Below, piece by piece: positions 17,412 through 25,378 of a stretch of DNA of 64,000 nt. The stretch covers positions 1 through 64,000 of the forward strand of contig JAIUMA010000002.1 in assembly GCA_022565795.1 (NCBI GenBank), read 5' to 3'. A program made the position numbers and the translations under genes. How positions within the stretch are numbered: position 1 is the first letter of the stretch; each line of letters begins with the position of its first letter. The notes beneath the pieces are model-generated. The model was not told the DNA's origin. It ran no database searches and saw only the letters and a program-made list of their open reading frames with translations. The DNA is from Balneolia bacterium. Its GTDB lineage: Bacteria > Bacteroidota > Rhodothermia > Balneolales > Cyclonatronaceae.

Positions 17412-17441
17412 GGAATAAAGCTTTTCAGGTGAAGCTTTTCC
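17412..17441. other. Hairpin with repeated AGCTTTTC between anmK and fumC
   Basis: GGAA-TA-AAGCTT (17412-17423) pairs with AAGCTT-TTCC (17432-17441) around an 8-base loop, leaving a 2-base bulge. AGCTTTTC occurs at 17371, 17419 and 17433. No U-run follows on either strand. It may stabilise the anmK 3' end or act in the fumC leader. Confidence 0.35.
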
Positions 17442-17442
17442 T

Positions 17443-18660
17443 TTAGAAAACACCTGGTTTCGGGTCTTCAGAAGGAAGTGAAATTTTACCCAGCCGAATG
17501 TTTTTCTCAGGTGCAAACACTGGCAACCCTTCCGTAAAAAGCGTACAATACCCTAAATAGGCAAAAAGCTGTGCTTCCTTGAACTGAGAAGAGCCCCCAA
17601 CCTCGTCAAGACTTTTCACCGGTTGCTTGATTTTCTCCTTTAATTGCATCATCAAATGGTTGTTTCTGGTCCCCCCGCCGCTGACAATAATCTCGGCCTC
17701 TTCTCCCTTTTTTAGCTGAATCATTAAGCAGTCTGCGATTGATGATGCCGTCAGTTCGGCAAGTGTCGCCATGAGATTTGGGTTGGAAGGTTGTTCCATT
17801 CCGGATTTTTCAATCACCCGCATCACCCAGTCTAAATTAAACAGCTCCGGCCCGGTCGATTTGGGCAGGGCTCGTTTGAAGTACGGATTATCAAGCAACA
17901 GTTCGAGCAGATGCTCATCTGTTTTTCCGGAAGCAGCAATGGTGCCTTTTTCGTCGTAGTGACGCCGAGAATCTATGTATTGTGCAAACTGATCCATAAT
18001 TTTGTTTCCCGGCCCGGTATCACCGTATGTGACTTCATGAAGTGCACTTCCCGGACGAATGATAGAAATGTTTGAAATACCCCCGATGTTAAGCATCACT
18101 CTCGTTTTTGAACTGTGATGATAGTAGGCGTAATCATATAAAGGTGCCAGCGGAGCCCCCTCCCCACCGGAAGCAATGTGGCGCGTACGGAAATCGCTGA
18201 CCACCACCGAGCCCGTAAGTTCGCACAAAAGATCGGCATCAGTCGCCTGATACGTGCATACTACAGGATGAGGGTGTTCCACTCTGTTGTGATAAAGCGT
18301 CTGCCCGTGTGATGCAATAAATCCCAGCTCCTCCCGCGAAACGTACCAGTCTGAAAGTTTTTCCAGCAGGGATTCCGAAGTGAACTCAGCCAGTTCGCGT
18401 CCTAACAAGAGTATCTCCTCCAGATCGGCATTCTTTTTAAAACTGCTGTGTCTCAATCTGTGGCTTAGTTTATCAGGAAACGGAACTGTTGTTCCCTCAA
18501 GCAATGTCATCGCAGGTTTGAGCGGCGACTCAGTATTATATTCGAAACGGCACAGGCAGATATCCAGACCATCCTGTGATGTACCCGACTGTACTCCTGC
18601 ACCGAGTATCCCGGCATCGGGCTTTGGTTCGTATAGAGGCTTGGTGAAGAAAAAGGACAT
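17443..18660 (-). CDS. anmK: Anhydro-N-acetylmuramic acid kinase
   Basis: A 405-residue AnmK-family kinase. The glycine-rich ATP-binding start of the family is present as GVQSGTSQDGLD (about residues 22-33). Further blocks are GTIAASG-type and GDTGPGNKIMDQ near 217, and the C-terminal VSGGGTRNNHLM near 308. It phosphorylates 1,6-anhydro-MurNAc released during peptidoglycan turnover, making MurNAc-6-phosphate for recycling. No MurQ etherase is in the window. It is upstream of fumC on the same strand, but there is no functional link between the two. Confidence 0.93.
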   Translation of the reverse strand: MSFFFTKPLYEPKPDAGILGAGVQSGTSQDGLDICLCRFEYNTESPLKPAMTLLEGTTVPFPDKLSHRLRHSSFKKNADLEEILLLGRELAEFTSESLLEKLSDWYVSREELGFIASHGQTLYHNRVEHPHPVVCTYQATDADLLCELTGSVVVSDFRTRHIASGGEGAPLAPLYDYAYYHHSSKTRVMLNIGGISNISIIRPGSALHEVTYGDTGPGNKIMDQFAQYIDSRRHYDEKGTIAASGKTDEHLLELLLDNPYFKRALPKSTGPELFNLDWVMRVIEKSGMEQPSNPNLMATLAELTASSIADCLMIQLKKGEEAEIIVSGGGTRNNHLMMQLKEKIKQPVKSLDEVGGSSQFKEAQLFAYLGYCTLFTEGLPVFAPEKNIRLGKISLPSEDPKPGVF

Positions 18661-18744
18661 CCGTTATTAGTCTGTTAAATTCGTAATTTACCCGCAGACA
18701 ACACTACCTAAAGCTAATAATAAACAACAAACAATAAATACCCG

Positions 18745-18966
18745 ATGGAAGAAGAAATTTCTGTAGATGAGCTGGCCCGTGAAATGGCCTCCGTTTTTGG
18801 CAGCAGTGAGTACCAGATTACCGAAGACAGCTTTCGCGAAATCCTTTACATTCGTATAAAAGGACTCTCAAAATTCAGTGATGAGAAAATAAATGAGCTG
18901 GCCAGCCCGCTGCTGGACGAAATCGAGTCGGATTATGAAGAAATAATCCTGCTTGATTTAGATTAA
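18745..18966 (+). CDS. Small acidic protein of unknown function
   Basis: A 73-residue cytoplasmic protein that I do not recognise. It is strongly acidic, with about 20 Asp/Glu residues and only a few Lys/Arg. It has no signal peptide or membrane segment. The likely fold is alternating helices and strands (EISVDELAREM, then EILYIRIKGL, then EEIILLDLD). It is divergent from anmK by 84 bases. An ATG start and codon use like its neighbours make it a credible gene, and its role is unknown. Confidence 0.6.
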   Translation: MEEEISVDELAREMASVFGSSEYQITEDSFREILYIRIKGLSKFSDEKINELASPLLDEIESDYEEIILLDLD

Positions 18967-19027
18967 ACAGCGTTTTTAATCATCCTCGGAAAAAGTACTG
19001 ATAAAACTTTCTTTTTTAAGATTCTTA

Positions 19028-19049
19028 ACAATTAATTCATACTAATTGT
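19028..19049. promoter_or_regulatory. Dyad upstream of the 41-residue ORF
   Basis: ACAATTA at 19028-19034 and TAATTGT at 19043-19049 form a perfect 7-bp inverted repeat with an 8-bp spacer, about 165 bases upstream of the small ORF. A TATATT at 19062-19067 lies just after it. The region is AT-rich, so chance is possible. Confidence 0.3.
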
Positions 19050-19214
19050 CGGGAATGTTCGTATATTAAACAAGTGATTAAAACAGCGGTGTTAACTGAA
19101 ATATTATTAAACTTTAGTCCGCTGCACTTTACTTGTTCTTATTGTAGTTATTTATAGATTCTGAAAACCTTCGTACAAGCAACATTAAACCATTATTATT
19201 TTCGGAGGTACCAT

Positions 19215-19340
19215 ATGAGTACACACTTGACGATTCGCAAATCAAATCTTCACGATTTCGACCGCTATCACAGCAACTGGAATCGAAACTTCAGAAATTT
19301 TATACGTTCGCTTTTCACCGCGATTTTCAGAATTAAGTAG
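19215..19340 (+). CDS. Candidate 41-residue basic small protein
   Basis: An ATG at 19215 opens a 41-codon frame ending in TAG. GGAGG at 19204-19208 lies 6 bases before it, the best Shine-Dalgarno site in this part of the window. A strong terminator (19414-19447) follows 73 bases after the stop, so the region looks like a complete transcription unit. The peptide starts MSTHLTIRKSN and ends FTAIFRIK. It is basic, rich in Arg, Asn, Phe and His, and its last 15 residues could form an amphipathic membrane-binding helix. I do not recognise it. Alternatively the transcript could be a regulatory RNA. Confidence 0.55.
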   Translation: MSTHLTIRKSNLHDFDRYHSNWNRNFRNFIRSLFTAIFRIK

Positions 19341-19413
19341 TAAGGCCTTTCATATCATTAGGTATGTTAGATTAGATTGATTCATAAGATTAGTTGTTAG
19401 TTATGTTTGGGAG

Positions 19414-19447
19414 CCCCGGTCATGGAAATTGGCCGGGGTTTTTTTTT
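19414..19447 (+). terminator. Strong intrinsic terminator after the small ORF
   Basis: CCCCGGTCA at 19414-19422 pairs with TGGCCGGGG at 19430-19438 (one U-G wobble on this strand), followed by nine U residues. Confidence 0.92.
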
Positions 19448-19613
19448 GCCCGGATGTATCGTTTCTAAAATGAATAAATCAAACTTCATACTATACGAGC
19501 GGAAATAAAATGAAATCGCACTATGGGTGAACCCTTTGTGTTACGTATTTTAGAAAGCTGTTTAAAAATTCATTATTCCACCCTGTTCGCAGACTCTCTG
19601 CGCTATATATTCT

Positions 19614-20810
19614 ATGAAAGCATTTAAGTTCCTGTTAATATTTTTTGTAGTAACGGTTGCCATTTTAGGAATGGTAATCGGCCTCAACTGGACCGCGTTT
19701 AAAGTTGTTTTCTCTGACCCCGAGACTTTTTCCGAAGGTTCCGAATGGATTGAAACCACCTACTCCCTTGCCGGTCTCGTAGAATACATTGAAGCTAATC
19801 CACAACATGTTTCCATGGTTTCCCTTAATCTAAACAACCCAGACGATTCTCTACTCTACAATGAGCATGAGCCAAGGGTAATGGGGGCTCTTGCCAACAT
19901 CTTCCTCCTTATGGAGTTCGAACGCCAATACGAAGCAGGAACCCTGAATCCAGACACAAAAATTAACCGCGATGAAATCGATGCTTTTGTTGTGCCAAGC
20001 TGGTATGAAAACGCACACCGTAACGCAATGCGCAGGCTCGATATAAATAATAATCAGGTCCGTTTGGGTGATTTGCTTCGAATCGTAACCCAGCACAACA
20101 GTCAGGCAGCTTCAGACTGGCTTTTCTTCTATCTTGGTCCTGAAAACGTAAATGCGCTTATCGACTCCGTTGGTCAGGGACGAATAGAGCCCTGGATGCC
20201 AGGATCAGGCATCCAGATTGCCACGACCATGAGGAGCGATGATTTAAGCATTCGAGAAGCCGTTGACAGGCTACGTGAACTACCGGCTGATGAGCGCGCC
20301 GCTTATTTTAATGAAGCCGCTCTCAGATACATAAATAATGAGCCGTTTCGTGAGGAAGTACGTTCACGAGCACGGCCAATTCGAGAGCGACTCCTCGCCG
20401 ATGAGCGCGCCATCCACGGTTTGTTCAGCCGCGCAGAACCTCTACGTCTAACAGAAATCATGGCTATGATTTACCAGGGCGAATTTCTAAATGAAGAAGT
20501 CGGAGAACGAATATTCAATCTGTTTGCCTGGGCTTATGAAGATCCGGTCGTTCAACAGCATGCCAGCGACTACTTTGCACTATTCGACAGCCGGTTGAGC
20601 TACCTCACCGGAATGGATGCAGGAACATCTGCCTACACTGGTGATTCCTTCGCACAAACTCTATTTTTTGATGACCTGCCTGTTGCCTTTTATATGCATA
20701 TGTCCAGTAATTACATGAACCAGGACTTACAACGCAGACTTATTTACGATCCTGAGCTAAGACGCATTAGCAGGCTGGCTTCTGAGAACCAGTTAACACC
20801 AAATAACTGA
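19614..20810 (+). CDS. Beta-lactamase-fold membrane protein lacking catalytic motifs (probable pseudoenzyme)
   Basis: A 398-residue protein with one N-terminal membrane helix (4-24). Residues 85-180 and 325-365 follow the class A beta-lactamase/PBP pattern closely, as in the helix FLLMEFERQYEAGTLNPD and the paired DWLFFYLGPENVNALI. All three active-site motifs are changed: SxxK is ALAN (92-95), SDN is HNS (161-163) and KTG is DAG (335-337). It should not acylate beta-lactams or peptides. A role in binding cell-wall ligands or partners is possible. The region 210-310 is a helical insertion. The alignment is by eye. The cytidylate-kinase-like gene follows 81 bases later. Confidence 0.75.
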   Translation: MKAFKFLLIFFVVTVAILGMVIGLNWTAFKVVFSDPETFSEGSEWIETTYSLAGLVEYIEANPQHVSMVSLNLNNPDDSLLYNEHEPRVMGALANIFLLMEFERQYEAGTLNPDTKINRDEIDAFVVPSWYENAHRNAMRRLDINNNQVRLGDLLRIVTQHNSQAASDWLFFYLGPENVNALIDSVGQGRIEPWMPGSGIQIATTMRSDDLSIREAVDRLRELPADERAAYFNEAALRYINNEPFREEVRSRARPIRERLLADERAIHGLFSRAEPLRLTEIMAMIYQGEFLNEEVGERIFNLFAWAYEDPVVQQHASDYFALFDSRLSYLTGMDAGTSAYTGDSFAQTLFFDDLPVAFYMHMSSNYMNQDLQRRLIYDPELRRISRLASENQLTPNN

Positions 20811-20891
20811 TGCGCTTTATGTATCTTATTATTTGAAAAGAAAAAACTATGGAACTGAATTCTAACTTTTATAACTAAGGAGTCCTTTGAG

Positions 20892-21599
20892 ATGAGATCC
20901 AAACTAACGCCAAAGCCCCGGAAAAGTGTTTCAGATTACGTTGAAGAAATTAAGAGAACAAACAAGCTCAAAAGTTCTTCAACGGCCTCGGCCAGTTTTC
21001 CAACTATTACAATTTCCCGTGAATTTGGCTGTGAGGGCTTTCCCCTTGCCAAAGCGATAATCCAAAAACTTTCCGGCTCTGAAGCGGGCTGGGAGCTTTA
21101 CAGCAGAGACCTGATTAACGCCATTTCTGAAGAGTCCGACCTTCTCGAAGAACTTTACGATAAGGATAACTCAACCGAACGAAATAAACTTTTTCAAGAC
21201 CTTCAGGAGCTTCTGAACGTGGCTCCCTCAGATTATACTCGCTATAAAGAGTTGGCTCAAAACGTGTGTCTGATAGGCGAGCAGGGACGTGCTGTAATTG
21301 TGGGCTCGGGTGCTTCGATTCTTGCACAAAAGGAGACTAATTTTTTTAATGTTCGGGTAACCGGTAGTTTTGCATTTCGCTCGGGCAGAATAGCTAAAGA
21401 GCTTAATGTTAGCCAATATGAAGCCGAAAGAATTGTAACTGAGCAGAGCAGTAAGCGCGTTGAATTCATTCAGAAATTTTCGCGTCAGGATATTTCCGAT
21501 CCATCTTTATACCATCTTGTTTTCAGAAATGATCACTTTAATGCTGATCAAATGGCCGACTTGATTGTTGAAGCTATGAAAAAAATCGGGATGCTCTAA
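20892..21599 (+). CDS. Cytidylate kinase-like family protein
   Basis: A 235-residue protein of the cytidylate-kinase-like family (PF13189 type). The start of the nucleotide-binding domain is ITISREFGCEGFPLAKAI (about 36-53), where REFGxxG stands in for a classical P-loop. Other family features are LYSRDLI (about 76), GRAVIVGSGAS (about 135) and a C-terminal YHLVFRND. True Cmk phosphorylates CMP; the substrate of this branch is not established. AAGGAG precedes the ATG. It sits in a plus-strand run after the beta-lactamase-fold protein and before a membrane protein and a methyltransferase. Confidence 0.85.
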   Translation: MRSKLTPKPRKSVSDYVEEIKRTNKLKSSSTASASFPTITISREFGCEGFPLAKAIIQKLSGSEAGWELYSRDLINAISEESDLLEELYDKDNSTERNKLFQDLQELLNVAPSDYTRYKELAQNVCLIGEQGRAVIVGSGASILAQKETNFFNVRVTGSFAFRSGRIAKELNVSQYEAERIVTEQSSKRVEFIQKFSRQDISDPSLYHLVFRNDHFNADQMADLIVEAMKKIGML

Positions 21600-21721
21600 G
21601 CCTGCTCCGGTATTTTTATATATGAGACCGGCAGCCATAGCTTCCGGTCTCTGTTTTTTCTGTGAGGCAGTGATTCAACTGTTCTACCGGATATACAACC
21701 AACATTATTGCAATACATCAC

Positions 21722-22237
21722 ATGAAAGCAATTTATTTAACACACTTAGTCTGGCTTATTCCTGCCGCACTGCTTGGGCTACTCGTACAACAGACCTCAG
21801 TTTATTATGGTATCACCCAAACTTTCGAGCAGGGTGAAGAGCATACAGCCAACATCACCGACTTCAGAATTAAGCAAATTGCGGCGCAAACCAATGGATA
21901 TGTAGACCTTCAGTTTATCGACAGCGAAGGAAATAATGTGCAGGAAAGACTGAGTCTTCACGCGCAGCATGCATCCAGGTTAATTGGCAGCAATTCCGTA
22001 GATATTCGGTACCGCCCGGGCGCGACGTATGATATTGTGATGATAAACACCTATGAATACCACCGGAATACGGTACTAATAAACATCGCGGTAATTATTT
22101 TTTCAATTCTTGTGATGGTTGCCGTTAGCATTTTCGGTAGTCGATATGCCATCCGTAAACAAAAAGAGCTGAAAGACCGGGGCGGCGATGATTCTCTTCA
22201 GCTGGAGTATTTAAACTCACCAAAAGTAAAAGCATGA
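21722..22237 (+). CDS. DUF3592-like membrane protein
   Basis: A 171-residue protein with two membrane helices, one at the N-terminus (about 6-27) and one at about 118-141. Between them lies a soluble beta domain of about 85 residues, and a charged cytoplasmic tail follows. The middle domain (YVDLQFIDSEGNN, DIRYRPG) resembles DUF3592-type proteins. The function is unknown. Its stop overlaps the start of the methyltransferase gene by 4 bases (ATGA), so the two are translationally coupled. Confidence 0.65.
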   Translation: MKAIYLTHLVWLIPAALLGLLVQQTSVYYGITQTFEQGEEHTANITDFRIKQIAAQTNGYVDLQFIDSEGNNVQERLSLHAQHASRLIGSNSVDIRYRPGATYDIVMINTYEYHRNTVLINIAVIIFSILVMVAVSIFGSRYAIRKQKELKDRGGDDSLQLEYLNSPKVKA

Positions 22238-23007
22238 GCATCGAGTACGGCACCCTTTACCTGATTCCAACCCCTCTCGGCAAAAACCCGGTAAATACTT
22301 CTATTCCGCAACACGTAATTGGGATTGTGCACGGTCTGGAACATTTTGCGGTCGAAAATATCCGGCAGGCAGTTTCATTCCTGCAGTGGATTAAGCACCC
22401 CAAAGAAGATTTTGAGCTTGCCTTCTTTCCACTTTCGAAACGCACCGACGATTTACAGCAGCAGGAGTATATCAACCTGCTTATGAATGGAACCAATATA
22501 GGCGTACTTACCGATGCCGGCTGTCCCGGCATTGCCGATCCCGGCGCCGGACTTGTGCGAAAGGCGCATCACTTCGGCATTCCGGTCGAGCCACTTACCG
22601 GTCCGGCTTCCCCGATTTTGGCACTGATGGGTTCCGGACTCGGAGGGCAAAAATTTGGCTTCAGCGGCTATTTACCCGTAAAGCCAACTGCCCGCGACGA
22701 AATGATCAAAGAACTCGAAAAGCGCTCTTCAGACTTCGGGTCGACTGAAATGTTTATGGAAACTCCTCATCGCAATACCGATACGTTTAATGCGGCACTC
22801 AAAGTTCTTCAAAACGAAACTGAACTTTCTGTTGGTGCGAGTCTTACTCTGGATGGTCAGATTATTGATACGAAGCCGGTGTCGGAATGGAAACATAATC
22901 GAATGCCCGATATCGATAAGATTCCAGCCATATTTTCCATTAAGGCTCCGGAAAAGCCCAAAGTTGATTTAAGAAGAAAAGCAGTTAAAAAGAAATTCAG
23001 CCGTTGA
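22234..23007 (+). CDS. SAM-dependent methyltransferase, RsmI/tetrapyrrole methylase family
   Basis: A 257-residue protein of the tetrapyrrole methylase fold. The N-terminal YLIPTPLGKNP corresponds to the YLVATPIGN of RsmI, with DAGCPGIADPG (about 91-101) and GPASPILALMGSGL (about 119-132) as the SAM-binding loops. RsmI methylates the ribose of C1402 in 16S rRNA. This divergent branch is common in Bacteroidota, and its exact target is less certain. The C-terminus is basic (KVDLRRKAVKKKFSR), which suits RNA binding. It is coupled to the preceding membrane protein by a 4-base overlap. Confidence 0.85.
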   Translation: MSIEYGTLYLIPTPLGKNPVNTSIPQHVIGIVHGLEHFAVENIRQAVSFLQWIKHPKEDFELAFFPLSKRTDDLQQQEYINLLMNGTNIGVLTDAGCPGIADPGAGLVRKAHHFGIPVEPLTGPASPILALMGSGLGGQKFGFSGYLPVKPTARDEMIKELEKRSSDFGSTEMFMETPHRNTDTFNAALKVLQNETELSVGASLTLDGQIIDTKPVSEWKHNRMPDIDKIPAIFSIKAPEKPKVDLRRKAVKKKFSR

Positions 23008-23046
23008 GCTTCCCGGACATCCGGTTTCCATTTTTCAACAAGACAT

Positions 23047-23079
23047 AAAAAAAGCGGGCTGCCTGTCATGGCAACCCGC
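23047..23079 (-). terminator. Intrinsic terminator of pckG
   Basis: GCGGGCTGCC at 23054-23063 pairs with GGCAACCCGC at 23070-23079. The one odd position is a G-U pair only in minus-strand RNA. Seven U residues follow on the minus strand. Confidence 0.88.
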
Positions 23080-23137
23080 CTGTGTTCAAACTTTTCATCT
23101 ACTAACTAACTACTACTAACTCTATCAACTAAGTTCA

Positions 23138-24991
23138 TCAGAGTTTGGGAACTTCCGGACGCTCCGGCGCCAGACTCCAGTGCTCGGGCGAGCGCCACAG
23201 ACCGGATACAAGCAGTTCCCTCATGAAGAAGATTTCCTTAGGCAGCTTATTATAAAGCTTGCTGAAAAGTTCTTCATGTCCCAGAAGTTCTTCTTTCCAA
23301 ACTTCTGTATCTATATCCATTACTTCATTAAACTTCTCTTCGCTGTAATCGAGGCCTCTCCAGTCGATATCCTCGTAGCGAGGCATCCAGCCCAGCGGGC
23401 TTTCAACTGCGGAGGTCTTACCTCTCACGCGATCTACAACCCAGCGCAGTACCCGCATGTTATCGCCGAAGCCCGGCCATGCAAATTTGCCGTTTTCATC
23501 TTTACGGAACCAGTTTACCCCGAAGATGCGTGGCGGATTTGGAATTCCTCGCCCTATTTGCAGCCAGTGGTTAATGTAATCTCCCATGTGGTAGCCTGCA
23601 AAAGGCAGCTGTGCGAAAGGATCTCGTCTTACTTTGCCCATTTGTCCAAAAGCAGCGGCCGTCATTTCAGAGCCCATTGTTGCGGCCAGATATACTCCGA
23701 AGTTCCAGTTAAACGCCTGGTAAACCAGTGGCACAGTTGTGGCACGGCGCCCGCCGAAGATGAATGCGCTAATTGGCACTCCTTTCGGATCTTCCCAGGC
23801 CGGGTCGATTGAGGGGCATTGTGCTGCAGGTGCAGTAAATCGGGCGTTAGGATGAGCTGCCGGTTTCCCGCTTTTCGGATCGTAGCGGTTGCCCTGCCAG
23901 TCGGTAAGATTCGCCGGAGCTTCTTTCGTCTTCTCCTCCCACCAAACTTCACCGTCGTCTGTAATCGCACAGTTGGTGTAAATGGTGTTCTTGCGAATCG
24001 AAGCCATAGCATTCGGGTTTGTCTTTTCGTTTGTACCCGGCGCTACACCGAAGAATCCTGCCTCAGGGTTAATGGCATATAGCTGCCCATCTTCACCAGG
24101 CTTAATCCATGCTATATCGTCGCCAATTGTAGTTACTTTCCATCCTTCCATTTCTTTTGGAGGAATGAGCATCGCAAAGTTTGTCTTACCGCAGGCACTC
24201 GGGAATGCAGCGGCTACATACGTTTTATCACCTTCCGGAGACTCAACGCCGAGAATTAGCATGTGCTCTGCCAGCCAACCGTTGTCGCGGGCCATCGTAG
24301 ATGCTATGCGAAGCGCAAAACATTTCTTGCCAAGAAGGGCGTTTCCGCCATATCCGGAACCATAAGACTGAATGAGCTTCTCTCCCGGATAGTGTACAAT
24401 GTACTTTGTATCGGGATTACACGGCCAAGGCACATCCTTTTGCCCCGGCTCTAGCGGAGCGCCTACAGAATGGACAGCTTTTACGTATTCGCCGTCTTCA
24501 CCCAGCACATCGATAACTTCACGTCCCATGCGTGTCATAATTCGCATGTTAACTACCACATACTCAGAGTCGGTAATTTCGATACCAATTTCAGCGATAT
24601 CCGAACCAATGGGTCCCATGCTGAAAGGAATAACGTACATGGTACGACCTTTCATTGCGCCATCGTAAAGATCTTCCAGGATCTTCTTCATTTTTACAGG
24701 GTCCTCCCAGTTGTTTGTCGGACCTGCGTTTGTTTTACGGCGACTACAAATATATGTCCTGTCTTCTACTCTGGCTACATCACTTGGGTCTGAAAACGCT
24801 GCGTATGAGTTGGGGTGCTTTTCTTCGTTTAATTTTATAAATGTTCCACCGGCAACCAGCTTTTCTATCATCACATCATTTTCTTCTTCCGAACCATCAA
24901 CCCAGTGAACATTGTCTGGCTTGAGGAGCCTGGCCATTTCGTCAACCCAGGCTAATAACTCTTTATGCTTGACTTCTTTTCTATAGCTCAT
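23138..24991 (-). CDS. pckG: Phosphoenolpyruvate carboxykinase (GTP)
   Basis: A 617-residue protein of normal length for the GTP-dependent enzyme. The diagnostic kinase-1a P-loop with its reactive cysteine is FPSACGKTN (263-271, C267). The substrate motifs [11 protein letters not shown] (about 216), FIFGGRR (about 418) and NWFRKD (about 500) are intact. It converts oxaloacetate and GTP to PEP, CO2 and GDP, the first committed step of gluconeogenesis. GAGAAGAGA precedes the ATG. The gene is transcribed alone from the 300-base region upstream and ends at its own terminator. Confidence 0.96.
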   Translation of the reverse strand: MSYRKEVKHKELLAWVDEMARLLKPDNVHWVDGSEEENDVMIEKLVAGGTFIKLNEEKHPNSYAAFSDPSDVARVEDRTYICSRRKTNAGPTNNWEDPVKMKKILEDLYDGAMKGRTMYVIPFSMGPIGSDIAEIGIEITDSEYVVVNMRIMTRMGREVIDVLGEDGEYVKAVHSVGAPLEPGQKDVPWPCNPDTKYIVHYPGEKLIQSYGSGYGGNALLGKKCFALRIASTMARDNGWLAEHMLILGVESPEGDKTYVAAAFPSACGKTNFAMLIPPKEMEGWKVTTIGDDIAWIKPGEDGQLYAINPEAGFFGVAPGTNEKTNPNAMASIRKNTIYTNCAITDDGEVWWEEKTKEAPANLTDWQGNRYDPKSGKPAAHPNARFTAPAAQCPSIDPAWEDPKGVPISAFIFGGRRATTVPLVYQAFNWNFGVYLAATMGSEMTAAAFGQMGKVRRDPFAQLPFAGYHMGDYINHWLQIGRGIPNPPRIFGVNWFRKDENGKFAWPGFGDNMRVLRWVVDRVRGKTSAVESPLGWMPRYEDIDWRGLDYSEEKFNEVMDIDTEVWKEELLGHEELFSKLYNKLPKEIFFMRELLVSGLWRSPEHWSLAPERPEVPKL

Positions 24992-25310
24992 ATTCTCTTC
25001 TCCGCTATTTGCGTAAGATTATAAAAAAATGTCTGTTTTCCCGGGGTTGTCATCTTTCCGACTAACAACGCTTTTAAGATATAAATAAGCACTCTATTAA
25101 TCAAATAATACTATTAGAATATAGATGCAATATTTACTGTTTTCCTTAAGCTTAACGTTTAGTAATCAGAAAAGCGCTTCCAAGATAAGAAACTTTATTT
25201 GAGTGCTCTGAAAAGGGCTTTTCCCGTTCTCTCTAACTTCACTTTAAACGTGCTTTAAGCACACCCCTCTGATATTTTTTGAACTATGATATTAGTCAGA
25301 ATTACGAAAC
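24992..25310. promoter_or_regulatory. pckG upstream region (no gene seen)
   Basis: This AT-rich gap carries the promoter region of pckG on the minus strand. A plausible but unproven pair there is TTGATT and TATCTT 17 bp apart. The palindrome AAGCGCTT lies at 25172-25179. I see no ORF with a ribosome site and no RNA gene. Confidence 0.35.
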
Positions 25311-25344
25311 AAAAAACGCCTTCCGAAACGATATCGAAAGGCGT
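25311..25344 (-). terminator. Intrinsic terminator of the EF-G-like gene
   Basis: ACGCCTT at 25316-25322 pairs with AAGGCGT at 25338-25344; the stem continues through a G-U wobble that exists only in minus-strand RNA. Six U residues follow on the minus strand. Confidence 0.85.
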
Positions 25345-25378
25345 CATCATTAAGTGTTTTTTGTTGAAGGCTGAGGCG

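Noticed and set aside
23096-23135. Short run of ACTAACT-type repeats after the pckG stop
   Set aside because: It is brief and imperfect, and looks like simple-sequence drift in an untranslated region.
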